NCBI GenBank assembly: GCA_027489105.1
Contig: JAIYAJ010000593.1
Coordinates: 1-17,882 of the forward strand
Length of the DNA: 17,882 nt
Origin: Zymomonas sp.
GTDB lineage: Bacteria; Pseudomonadota; Alphaproteobacteria; Sphingomonadales; Sphingomonadaceae
Direction of reading: 5' to 3'
Each line of letters opens with the position of its first letter. The first letter of the stretch is position 1. The translations under genes and the position numbers were made by a program. The notes beneath the pieces were generated by a model. That model saw only the letters and a program-made list of their open reading frames with translations, made no database searches and was not told the DNA's origin. Shown one piece after another: positions 6,625 through 13,463 of the stretch.

Positions 6625-7226
6625 GCGGCTTTCCCAGCGTAGATCCATGGACGGCGGGCGCGATCGGCTGCGGTCCAGGCGTCGATTTCGGGGAGGGACT
6701 TGAGCGTCAACGAGATGACGTCCAGCGCTTCGAGGAGCATCTGGCGCGGTTCTTCCTCGATGGCGAAGGGCGTCGTCTTGCCACCAGCAGTAACGGTTTG
6801 GGCCGTCAGATCGACGTCGACCATCTGCCAGGCGAGACCGTCCACGAAGGCCCGGTCCAGGGCGATGGGCAATAGGCCGTTGCGGATGCAGTTGGCGCGG
6901 AAGATCGGAGCGAAGCTCTCTGCAATGATGCAGCGGATGCCATATTCGGCCAGAGCCCAGACGGCATGTTCGCGGCTCGACCCGCATCCGAAATTGGCGC
7001 CGCCGAGCAGCAGGCGAGCGCCCTGCGCTTCCGGTCGGTTGAGCGGAAAGTCCGGATCCGGCACGCGCGTCGCGACATCGGTGTAACGCCATGGGGCGAA
7101 CAGCCCGTCGGCGAGCCCGGTGCGCCCGGTGCTCTTCATCTCGCGGCTCGGGATGATGGTGTCGGTATCGACATTGTCGCGCAGCAGCGAGATCGCGATC
7201 GAGGAGAGGGTGGTGAAGGGGGTCAT
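6621..7226 (-). CDS. LeuD-like small subunit of an isopropylmalate isomerase/aconitase-family hydro-lyase
   Basis: A 201-residue protein matching LeuD length and order: NVDTDTIIPSR (18-28), the substrate-loop region KSTGRTGLADGLF (31-43), and the swivel-domain signature NFGCGSSREHAVWAL (78-92), then IIAESFAPIFRANCIRNGLLP (100-120). With LeuC it forms a heterodimer that moves a hydroxyl between adjacent carbons through an alkene intermediate. ATG at 7226 overlaps the LeuC stop (ATGA) and its own stop overlaps the lyase start, so the three proteins are probably made in fixed ratio. In leucine synthesis LeuCD is usually found with LeuB or LeuA. Here it sits with a lyase and CoA-transferase, so I call it LeuD-like, not leuD. 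Substrates could include citramalate/3-methylmalate, 2,3-dimethylmalate or isopropylmalate. Confidence 0.9.
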   Translation of the reverse strand: MTPFTTLSSIAISLLRDNVDTDTIIPSREMKSTGRTGLADGLFAPWRYTDVATRVPDPDFPLNRPEAQGARLLLGGANFGCGSSREHAVWALAEYGIRCIIAESFAPIFRANCIRNGLLPIALDRAFVDGLAWQMVDVDLTAQTVTAGGKTTPFAIEEEPRQMLLEALDVISLTLKSLPEIDAWTAADRARRPWIYAGKAA

Positions 7227-8596
7227 CGGGCAAAGTCTCGCGGATCGGCGATGGCACCGGCGATCGCGCTGGCCGCGACGGTTTCCGGGCTGGCGATGTG
7301 CGTGCGGATGCCGGGGCCCTGGCGGCCCTCGAAATTGCGGTTGGTGCTGCTGATCGTCCGCGACCCCTCCGGAAAGCTCTCCCCGCCGGCGTAGAAGCAA
7401 AGCGAGCAGCCGCTGGCGCGCCATTCGAAGCCGGCTTCGGTGAAGATCCTGTCCAGCCCCTCGGCCTCGGCCGCGCGCTTGACGGACGAACTGCCGGGAA
7501 CGACCAGAGCCTTGCGGATCGAAGGCGCGATCCGGCGTCCCCGCAGCAGATCGGCGGCGCGGCGCAGGTCCGACAGGCGGGCGTTGGTGCAGGAGCCGAT
7601 GAACGCCGCATCGATCGGTGTGCCGGCGATGGCCTGGCCTGCTTCGAGGCCGATATAGGCGTGAGCACGCTCGGGCCCCTCCGGCACCGTACCGGACACT
7701 CCGACGCTGTGCTCGGGACTGGTGCCCCAGCTGACCATCGGCGCGACGGCAGAACCATCGATCAGGATTTCCCGGTCGAAGGTCGCGCTCTCGTCGGTGG
7801 CGAGCGACGCCCAATAGGAAGCGTCGAAGTCCGCGGGGGCGTAGCGTCGGCCTGCAAGATAGGCGTAGGTCTTTTCGTCCGGCGCGATGATCGCAGTCAT
7901 GGCCGAAAATTCGGTGGCCATGTTGCACAGGGTCATGCGCCCCTCGATGTCGAGCGCTCTGACCGCCTCTCCCGCAAACTCGACGACATGGCCGGCGCCA
8001 CCGCCGGCGCCATGCTTTGCGAGCAGATGGAGCGCCAGGTCCTTCGGCGTGACGCCTGCCGCAAGCCTGCCGCTGACGGTGATGCGCATCGTCTTCGGCC
8101 GGTCGAGCCGCAGGACGCCGGTCGCCATGGCATGCTCGGCTTCGGACGATCCGATGCCCCAGGCAAAGGCGCCGAGAGCGCCCTGCGTGCAGGTGTGGCT
8201 ATCGGGCGCAACCAGCGTCACGCCGGGCAGGACGATGCCGAGCTCGGGCGATATGACGTGGGTGATGCCCTGATCGGGATCGTTGACGTCGAACAGGGTA
8301 ATCCCCGCCGCCTGCGCCGCCGCGCGGGTTTCGGTGATGAACGCACTGCCGCCCGGCATCAGCGTGTCGTCGCCGCGCCCGATCCGGGTGTCGACGATAT
8401 GGTCCATGACCGCGAACACCCGTGCCGGATCGCGCACGGCACGATCGTTCGCCGCCAGCGACTTGAGCGCGGAGGCACCGGTCCGTTCATGAAGGAAGAC
8501 ACGATCGATCGCGATCAGATGCGCGCCGCCGGCGGTCTGCGCGACATGATGCGCATCCCAGATCTTCTCGAAAAGCGTCTTGGGAAAATATGTCAT
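7223..8596 (-). CDS. LeuC-like large subunit, [4Fe-4S] hydro-lyase
   Basis: A 457-residue protein close to LeuC length. It has PDSHTCTQGALGAFAWGIG (131-149), GRMTLCNMATEF (219-230), FIGSCTNARLSDLR (332-345) and GCSLC (396-400). Cys336, Cys397 and Cys400 are the three cluster ligands. Together with LeuD it would catalyse dehydration/hydration of a malate-type acid in the cytoplasm. The sequence after the last ligand, FYAGGESF, departs from the strongly conserved MCLGMNPD/MCLAMNND segment of biosynthetic LeuC, and the domain lacks several canonical residues; this suggests a paralogue with a different substrate. I chose ATG at 8596 because the family N-terminus is K-T-L-F/Y-E-K-I; a GTG at 8626 adds ten residues without family support. 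It starts 46 bases after the MDR stop. Confidence 0.9.
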   Translation of the reverse strand: MTYFPKTLFEKIWDAHHVAQTAGGAHLIAIDRVFLHERTGASALKSLAANDRAVRDPARVFAVMDHIVDTRIGRGDDTLMPGGSAFITETRAAAQAAGITLFDVNDPDQGITHVISPELGIVLPGVTLVAPDSHTCTQGALGAFAWGIGSSEAEHAMATGVLRLDRPKTMRITVSGRLAAGVTPKDLALHLLAKHGAGGGAGHVVEFAGEAVRALDIEGRMTLCNMATEFSAMTAIIAPDEKTYAYLAGRRYAPADFDASYWASLATDESATFDREILIDGSAVAPMVSWGTSPEHSVGVSGTVPEGPERAHAYIGLEAGQAIAGTPIDAAFIGSCTNARLSDLRRAADLLRGRRIAPSIRKALVVPGSSSVKRAAEAEGLDRIFTEAGFEWRASGCSLCFYAGGESFPEGSRTISSTNRNFEGRQGPGIRTHIASPETVAASAIAGAIADPRDFAR

Positions 8597-8642
8597 CGGC
8601 CATTCTCGCCGGACGCGGAGACGCACCGCCCCCGCGACGGCT

Positions 8643-9665
8643 TCACCCCCTCTTAGCGTCCAGATCGACGATGACCTTGCCCATCGACTTGCCTGACAGC
8701 AGTCGCTCGATCCCGTCGTAGATTCCCTCGATGCCGATGTTGCGCTGGCTGTCGACCTGGATACGGATCAGCCCGCGCGCATAGAGATCGAACAGGCGCT
8801 TGCGGGCATCCTCCCAATGCGGGGTCAGCAACCCGTTCATGAAGCCACGCACCGACGCGCCCTTATAATAGATCGCGTGGGCGATGCGGGGGGCGTTCAC
8901 GATCTCCGGCTTGCCTTCCAGGTCGGACGCAGCGCCGCCCACCACCAGGCGGCCATGATTGGCCAGATTGGCGAGGAAGGCATCGAAAATTGTCCCGCTG
9001 ACCGTGTCGACGGCAACGTCGATACCGCGCGGATATTCGGCAGCGAGAACCGCGCCGACATCTTCGGAGCGATAGTCGATCACGCGTTCCGCCCCGAGCG
9101 ACGAGACGAAGGCGCATTTCTCTGCACCGCCGGCCACGCCGATCACGCGGCAACCCTTGAGTACGGCCAGCTGGACGAGAAGATGGCCCAGGCCACCAGC
9201 CGCCGCGGAGATGGCGACGGTCTCGCCGCTCTTCACTTCTCCGATCCGTTCGAGCGCGACCATCGCGGAAACCCCGGTCGAGGCCAGAGCGAGATAATCG
9301 CGCGTGGCAGCGGGCGCGGGTGCGAAGCTCGCGACGGGGCCGGTGTTCTGCTCGCGATAGCCGCCGGTGAACCGGACGGTGACGGCGGCATCGCCCGGTG
9401 CGAAGCTCGATACGCCTGCGCCGACCGCCTCGACCACGCCGATCGCCTCGACGCCGGTGAAGGTCGGAAGGCTGATCTTCACATAGTCGACCGCATTGCG
9501 GGCGATCTGCGTATCGAAGATCGCGTTGACGCCGCAATGGAGGTTGCGGACCCGGATCTCGCCGCGGCCCGGTTCATCGACCGGCAGTTCGACGATGTCG
9601 GCCCCTTCGCGGAAGGAGGGCGCGATCCGCATCAGCCGGATCGCGCGATAGGTGTCGGTCGTCAT
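8643..9665 (-). CDS. MDR-superfamily NAD(P)H-dependent reductase (quinone/enone oxidoreductase type)
   Basis: A 340-residue zinc-independent medium-chain dehydrogenase/reductase. The N-terminal GroES-like domain has VRNLHCGVNAIFDTQIA (39-55) and FTGVEAIGVVEAVGAGV (69-85). The cofactor domain has AISAAAGGLGHLLVQLA (151-167), the A-x-x-G-x-x-G nucleotide-binding motif, and the VIGVAGGAEKC segment after it. No structural zinc cysteine cluster is seen. The closest style is quinone oxidoreductase/prostaglandin reductase 3-like enzymes, which reduce alpha,beta-unsaturated ketones or acyl groups with NADPH. It begins four bases after the FAD-dehydrogenase stop. It could reduce an enone formed by the dehydrogenase or SDR steps. 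The family is secure; the substrate is inferred only from context. Confidence 0.88.
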   Translation of the reverse strand: MTTDTYRAIRLMRIAPSFREGADIVELPVDEPGRGEIRVRNLHCGVNAIFDTQIARNAVDYVKISLPTFTGVEAIGVVEAVGAGVSSFAPGDAAVTVRFTGGYREQNTGPVASFAPAPAATRDYLALASTGVSAMVALERIGEVKSGETVAISAAAGGLGHLLVQLAVLKGCRVIGVAGGAEKCAFVSSLGAERVIDYRSEDVGAVLAAEYPRGIDVAVDTVSGTIFDAFLANLANHGRLVVGGAASDLEGKPEIVNAPRIAHAIYYKGASVRGFMNGLLTPHWEDARKRLFDLYARGLIRIQVDSQRNIGIEGIYDGIERLLSGKSMGKVIVDLDAKRG

Positions 9666-9669
9666 GCGC

Positions 9670-11298
9670 TCAGTTCCGGCCGTCCCGGACGGGAAAGCCG
9701 AGGCAGCCGGGATTGAAGATGCCGCGCGGGTCGACGACGCCCTTCACGGCGTCCAGCACATCCTTGAAGGCCTCGTCGCGGCTCTCGCGATAGGCGGTAT
9801 AGGCGCGCCCGATCTGAAAATGCGCGGCGCCATATGTCTTGCAGATCGCCTTCACCTGCTCGCGCGCCTCGTCGACCACCGCAGTCGCCGCCGCATTGGG
9901 GCCGAGTTGCTTGAGATTCTTGAGGTGCGCAGGCTCGACCATCGATTCATGGATGGGGCGGTAGCCCTCCGGCCAGAAGAACACCGGCTCGATCACCAGC
10001 GCGGTCGTCGACAGCGACGAAAACAGGAAGCCGTTGAAAATTCCGTGCTGGTCGAACCTCTCCTGCATGGAATCGAAATAGGCGCGGATTTCGGCGAACA
10101 TGGCCGGCGCGGTGGACAGCGAGGCCTGGCCATGGACGGGCACCCAGCTTTCGCCTTCCGGCCCGAGGATCGAATTGGGGGCGGGGAAGGGCATTGCGCG
10201 GATGACCTTGGCGATCGAATTCTCGATTTCGACCCCTTCGAACCGGGCGGCGATTTCCCGAGCCGTCGCCAGATCGGCGGCGACAGCTTCCTTGCAGCGG
10301 CCTTCCGCCGTGATGTGCAGCGGATATTCCTCTTCGGGAATGAAATTGCGCCCGCCCATCGCGATCTTTGCGGCGGCGAGCAGGCCCTTGCCGAAGGATT
10401 TTTCCTTGGCGATGACCTTGCCGAGCGTCTTGACGTCGCTTGCCATCGACATGCGCTTCATCCGTACGCGGGTAAGCCCCGGATCGAAGCCGCAACTTTC
10501 GGACGCGATGCCGGCGCGGGTCATCTCGGCCAGCGCTTCGAGCATCGTCTCGCCGGTCTTGAACGAGAAGGATACCGAGTCCTCGAACGCCGGGGTCCGG
10601 ATGAGGCGCAGGGTGATCTCAGCCTTGATGCCAAGGGTGCCGGAATCGCCCATAAACAGCCCTGCGAGATCCGGGCCATAGTGACGATAATGCGGCGTGT
10701 TGCCATCCGGCCCCCGCGCGCCGGTGCGCAGGGTCCGGCCATCGGCGAGCACCATCGTGATCGCGACGACGCTTTCGCTCGACGTTCCATAATGACCGGC
10801 GCCGAACATGGCGTTGAGCTGCGAGAGCCCGCCACCGATGGTCGAATAAATGCCCGACATCGGGCCCCAGAAAGGCGTGCGCAGATTGTGCGGCTTCAAG
10901 GCTTCGTTGAGGGCAAGCCAGGTGCAGCCGGCTTCGACCGTCACCGTCATGTCTTCGGGGCTGACGCGCAGCACCCGGTTCATGCGCCGAATATCGAGCG
11001 TGATGGTGTTGGCGGTCGCGGGGATGTAGCTGCCGGTATAGCTCATGCCGGCGCCGCGCGGCGCGATATCGACCCCGGCATCATTGGCGGCGGTCACCAC
11101 GGCGGCGAGTTCGGACGTGTTGCCGGGCGCGACGGACAGCATCGTGACATACTCGCTGCGCGACCAGATGTCCTCGCTGAACAGGCGCAGGGTCTGCTCG
11201 TCGGTGGTCACGTGATCGGCCCCGACAATCGCCTCCAGACGGGCGCGCAGATCTGCGGGGGCGGGGGCGATGCGGCTGAGGGTCATGCTGTCTGACAT
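9670..11298 (-). CDS. FAD-linked oxidase/dehydrogenase (GlcD/D-lactate dehydrogenase type)
   Basis: 542 residues. The PCMH-type FAD-binding domain occupies roughly residues 35-230, with PRGAGMSYTGSY (80-91) as the pyrophosphate-binding loop, AGCTWLALNEAL (123-134), IGGGLSQ (154-160) and FMGDSGTLGIKAEITL after residue 210. The C-terminal oxidase domain ends with HFQIGRAYTAYRES and DPRGIFNPGCLGF, typical of D-2-hydroxyacid dehydrogenases and vanillyl-alcohol-oxidase relatives. The likely reaction is oxidation of a 2-hydroxy acid or a benzylic/allylic alcohol, passing electrons to a cytochrome or quinone. The start at 11298 is supported by GGAAG at 11306-11310, seven bases upstream. An upstream ATG at 11364 in the same frame would add 22 low-complexity residues and overlap a promoter-like TTGACA. 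It is the first gene after the terminator-like hairpin in the 11299-11444 gap. Confidence 0.88.
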   Translation of the reverse strand: MSDSMTLSRIAPAPADLRARLEAIVGADHVTTDEQTLRLFSEDIWSRSEYVTMLSVAPGNTSELAAVVTAANDAGVDIAPRGAGMSYTGSYIPATANTITLDIRRMNRVLRVSPEDMTVTVEAGCTWLALNEALKPHNLRTPFWGPMSGIYSTIGGGLSQLNAMFGAGHYGTSSESVVAITMVLADGRTLRTGARGPDGNTPHYRHYGPDLAGLFMGDSGTLGIKAEITLRLIRTPAFEDSVSFSFKTGETMLEALAEMTRAGIASESCGFDPGLTRVRMKRMSMASDVKTLGKVIAKEKSFGKGLLAAAKIAMGGRNFIPEEEYPLHITAEGRCKEAVAADLATAREIAARFEGVEIENSIAKVIRAMPFPAPNSILGPEGESWVPVHGQASLSTAPAMFAEIRAYFDSMQERFDQHGIFNGFLFSSLSTTALVIEPVFFWPEGYRPIHESMVEPAHLKNLKQLGPNAAATAVVDEAREQVKAICKTYGAAHFQIGRAYTAYRESRDEAFKDVLDAVKGVVDPRGIFNPGCLGFPVRDGRN

Positions 11299-11305
11299 CG
11301 ATGAT

Positions 11306-11310
11306 CTTCC
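11306..11310 (-). promoter_or_regulatory. Ribosome binding site deciding the FAD-dehydrogenase start
   Basis: GGAAG on the minus strand, seven bases before ATG at 11298. It favours this start over the in-frame ATG at 11364. Confidence 0.5.
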
Positions 11311-11363
11311 GCTGTTTGTCTGAGTGCGGCCTGCCGGCACCGCAGCCGATTGATGTTGAAACA

Positions 11364-11369
11364 TGTCAA
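11364..11369 (-). promoter_or_regulatory. Candidate -35 box/operator upstream of the FAD-dehydrogenase gene
   Basis: A perfect TTGACA on the minus strand directly follows the T-run of a terminator-like hairpin and lies 66 bases before the gene's ATG. The surrounding TTGA...ACATGT...CAA symmetry (11355-11369) could be an operator. No convincing -10 box follows at 16-18 bases, so the promoter call is weak. Confidence 0.3.
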
Positions 11370-11386
11370 AAACGGCATGGTGCCGT
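11367..11386 (-). terminator. Terminator-like hairpin between the small helical gene and the FAD dehydrogenase
   Basis: On the minus strand ACGGCA (11386-11381) pairs with TGCCGT (11377-11372) around a CCA loop and runs into TTTTT (11372-11368). It lies about 60 bases past the stop at 11445. The upstream half can also pair with GCCGTG at 11401-11396, giving an alternative hairpin (11382-11401) that would prevent the terminator stem. The six-pair stem is short, so readthrough is likely. Confidence 0.45.
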
Positions 11387-11444
11387 GTCGCTCGGCACGG
11401 CCCTTATCCGGCTGTCGGGCAGGGGAGCGAGACGACCGACAGAG

Positions 11445-11804
11445 TCATCCGTCGCGCGCCAGCTCTTCGCCGACCTCACCCGACGCGACGTCGCCGGACG
11501 TCGTCACGGCTTCATTCTCCTGCTGGACGATCCGCAGGATGCGGGCGATGAATTCCTGGTTCCACATCTGGCGCTCCGCCGATGCACCGCGATCGGGAAC
11601 ATAGGCGTCGATCTCGCCCTGAGTGAGAACGCCCTTTGCCAGCAACAGGCGCTCGAGCGTGTCGCTGCGCTGGCGCGCTACGGCGAGTTCCTGCGCGATC
11701 GACATGGTGATCGCCAGGACGCGTTCGACCTGGGGTTCGAGGAAATAGGGGCGCTTGCCCGCAGGTTTGGCGCCGGCTCCGGCCAGGGCATCGGAAAAGC
11801 TCAT
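11445..11804 (-). CDS. Small helical protein of unknown function, coupled to the methyltransferase
   Basis: A 119-residue protein I do not recognise. Residues about 26-60 (VERVLAITMSIAQELAVA and RSDTLERLLLAKG) form amphipathic helices with coiled-coil-like spacing. GVLTQGEIDAYVP (58-70) resembles the helix-turn seen in several small accessory subunits, where an E-x-L-x-x-K-G-x-x-x-x-x-E-I-D pattern recurs. A second helix, QMWNQEFIARILRIVQQE, follows; the tail is acidic and probably disordered. Its ATG overlaps the methyltransferase stop by four bases (ATGA), so the two proteins are probably made together and may form a complex. There are no cysteines, so a metal site is unlikely. Function is unknown; a methyltransferase partner is the simplest guess. 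Confidence 0.7.
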   Translation of the reverse strand: MSFSDALAGAGAKPAGKRPYFLEPQVERVLAITMSIAQELAVARQRSDTLERLLLAKGVLTQGEIDAYVPDRGASAERQMWNQEFIARILRIVQQENEAVTTSGDVASGEVGEELARDG

Positions 11805-13066
11805 GCGACGGCTCCGATCACATGCCAGGCCGCCTTGCGGCCGTAATCTTCGGTATCATCCTCTTCCGCATCCGGGAAAAGCTCGCGATCGACCACGCCG
11901 GTGACGCCGCCATGGATCAGCTTGTCGGCGTCGAAGCCGGCTGCGATCATCTCGGCGTCCAGATCCATCTCGTGCATGCGGCTCCAGAAGGGCTCGTTGT
12001 TGTAGAAAGCGTCCCAGTCGCGCATCGCCTGTTCGAACAGCGGCATGTCCGGCGCATATTGCGGCTGCTCGACGTGCAGCACGATGCCGCCCGGCTTCAG
12101 CAGGCGGCGCGTCTCGGCGAAGATCGCGCGGAGCGCCTTGGTCGACAGTTCGTGCAGGAACATCGTCGTCTGGATCCAGTCGAAGCTGGCATCGGGATAG
12201 GCCGACAAATCCTCGCCGCTGGCCTGGACGAAGCTGATGTTGTCAACGCCGAGCGACTTGGCGCGGGCGAGGCCATAGCGAAGCACCGGCGCGCCAAGGT
12301 CGACGATCGTCATTTCCGCTTCCGGAAAGGCCTGCGCCAGAGGCAGCGAGGAATGGCCGACGGTGCCGCCGATCTCGAGGATCTTCTCCGGCTTGAAATC
12401 GGGCAGGTTGCGCCGGACCCATTTGACCACGGCATGGCCGCCGCCATCGCTATATTTGCCGAGCAGGCCGCCCGTCGTGACAAAGCCGCCATGGTCGTAA
12501 TTGGCGCCGTTGACGACATCGCCGGGGAAATATTCGCTGTGATAGCTGCCGGGCATGCAGTGATGGTCCACCGCCGACACGTAGCGCGGAATCGCCAGCG
12601 ACGGATCGAGCGACAGCCGCTTGTCCCCTTCGGTCAACGCCTGGGCCACCGCATTGAGCTGCTCGCGCTGACGCAGGGCGGTCCAGCGGCCGGCCTGCTG
12701 GCGCTGCTCCATCGTCATGCGCCGCAGCGCAGACCATGTCTGGAAGGCGGGATCGTCGAGAAGAGCGCGCCGGGCATCGTGCCGGTCGGCCATCGGCCGG
12801 CCATGCTGTGCCTCGAACGCCGGAACGACCCGCGTCTCGAACGCAGCTTTCACGCCGGGCACGACGCGCGCGGCCAGGTGCCGGTTCATCTGGGCGAGGA
12901 AGTTGATCCGCTCGATCTCGTCATGGCTGGTCTGCGGGAAAACCGCGTGGCGGCCAATGACGCGATAATCGGGCGGGCCGTCATAGCCGGCGCTAGGATC
13001 GTTCGCGATGGGGGTCTCATCGGCGGGAGACGGGGTGTCTGGTGAAGAGATCACGGCCTTCCTCAT
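11801..13066 (-). CDS. SAM-dependent class I methyltransferase with a long N-terminal domain
   Basis: 421 residues. The C-terminal Rossmann domain shows motif I ILEIGGTVGHSS (229-240), the acidic post-I residue in MTIVDLG (252-258), motif II FDWIQTTMFLHEL (295-307) and LLKPGGIVLHVEQ (322-334). Motif I deviates from E-x-G-x-G-x-G: GGTVG replaces the usual loop. Residues 1 to about 220 are a separate, mostly helical region with no motif I recognise. It includes the His/Tyr-rich stretch DHHCMPGSYHSEYFPGD (167-183). The substrate is likely a small acid or phenol of the pathway, by inference. Start choice is uncertain: ATG at 13066 has no clear ribosome site, whereas GTG at 13054 has GAGGAAGG (13064-13057) just before it. 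It is the first gene of the leftward operon. Confidence 0.85.
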   Translation of the reverse strand: MRKAVISSPDTPSPADETPIANDPSAGYDGPPDYRVIGRHAVFPQTSHDEIERINFLAQMNRHLAARVVPGVKAAFETRVVPAFEAQHGRPMADRHDARRALLDDPAFQTWSALRRMTMEQRQQAGRWTALRQREQLNAVAQALTEGDKRLSLDPSLAIPRYVSAVDHHCMPGSYHSEYFPGDVVNGANYDHGGFVTTGGLLGKYSDGGGHAVVKWVRRNLPDFKPEKILEIGGTVGHSSLPLAQAFPEAEMTIVDLGAPVLRYGLARAKSLGVDNISFVQASGEDLSAYPDASFDWIQTTMFLHELSTKALRAIFAETRRLLKPGGIVLHVEQPQYAPDMPLFEQAMRDWDAFYNNEPFWSRMHEMDLDAEMIAAGFDADKLIHGGVTGVVDRELFPDAEEDDTEDYGRKAAWHVIGAVA

Positions 13067-13154
13067 TTGTTATATTCATATGCTATATTGACGCGTGTGA
13101 CGATGCAAGGTTCAACAACCGGACTGACCGGCAGACGGTAAGAAGGACAGATCG
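13067..13154. promoter_or_regulatory. Divergent promoter region of the two main operons
   Basis: An 88-base gap between the leftward methyltransferase operon and the rightward HapK-like operon. It contains an AT-rich block in a GC-rich neighbourhood, with TATATT, a central CATATG (13077-13082) and CTATATT (13083-13089). On the minus strand this offers -10-like TATAGC (13087-13082) and TATAAC (13074-13069). AAGGA lies about ten bases before the ATG at 13155. The near-symmetrical AT block is a plausible operator that could control both directions. Confidence 0.55.
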
Positions 13155-13463
13155 ATGCATATTTTCGCTATGTTCAACCTGAAATCGGGCGTCTCGGACG
13201 AGGAGTATCTCGCCTGGGCGCGCAGCACCGACATTCCGACGGTCAACGCCCTGCCGTCGATCGCCAGCTTCCGGGTGTTCCGCACGACCGGCGTGCTGGG
13301 AAGCGATGCCAAGCCGCCTTTCGGCTATATCGAGGTGCTCGACGTCGCCGACATGGTGCAGTTCGAAAAGGATATATCGACTGCTGCGATGGCTGAGGTT
13401 GCAGCCGCGTTCAACGGCATGGTCGAGGTGACCTTCCTGACCACCGAAGAGGTGGAGGCATGA
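13155..13463 (+). CDS. Small HapK/REDY-like dimeric alpha/beta-barrel protein
   Basis: A 102-residue protein beginning MHIFAMFNLKSGVSDEEYLAWARSTD, with two beta-alpha-beta halves as in dimeric ferredoxin-like barrels. The opening strand, the DEEYLAWAR helix and FRVFRTTGVLG strand match my memory of the REDY-like HapK family; EthD-type proteins are the alternative. Several barrels of this fold are small cofactor-free enzymes or accessory proteins in catabolic clusters. AAGGA precedes the ATG. Its stop overlaps the SDR start (ATGA, 13460-13463), so the two are co-translated. The specific reaction is unknown. Confidence 0.7.
   Translation: MHIFAMFNLKSGVSDEEYLAWARSTDIPTVNALPSIASFRVFRTTGVLGSDAKPPFGYIEVLDVADMVQFEKDISTAAMAEVAAAFNGMVEVTFLTTEEVEA

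Noticed and set aside
5704..7758. A 684-residue fusion ending in the HMG-CoA-lyase-like protein
   Set aside because: The extra N-terminal 378 residues overlap LeuD and LeuC in another frame and are Arg/Pro/Ala-rich noise. The lyase starts at 6624.
6621..7928. A long LeuD protein with an extra 234-residue N-terminus
   Set aside because: The extension overlaps LeuC out of frame and lacks motifs. ATG at 7226 with the ATGA overlap gives the normal LeuD length.
7298..8656. Long open plus-strand frame opposite the LeuC-like gene
   Set aside because: Antisense shadow; LeuC signatures and cysteine ligands define the real gene.
9652..11295. Long open frame on the plus strand opposite the FAD dehydrogenase
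   Set aside because: The translation is rich in Arg, Gly, His and Asp with no family motif. It mirrors the codons of the minus-strand gene, which has clear motifs over the whole length.
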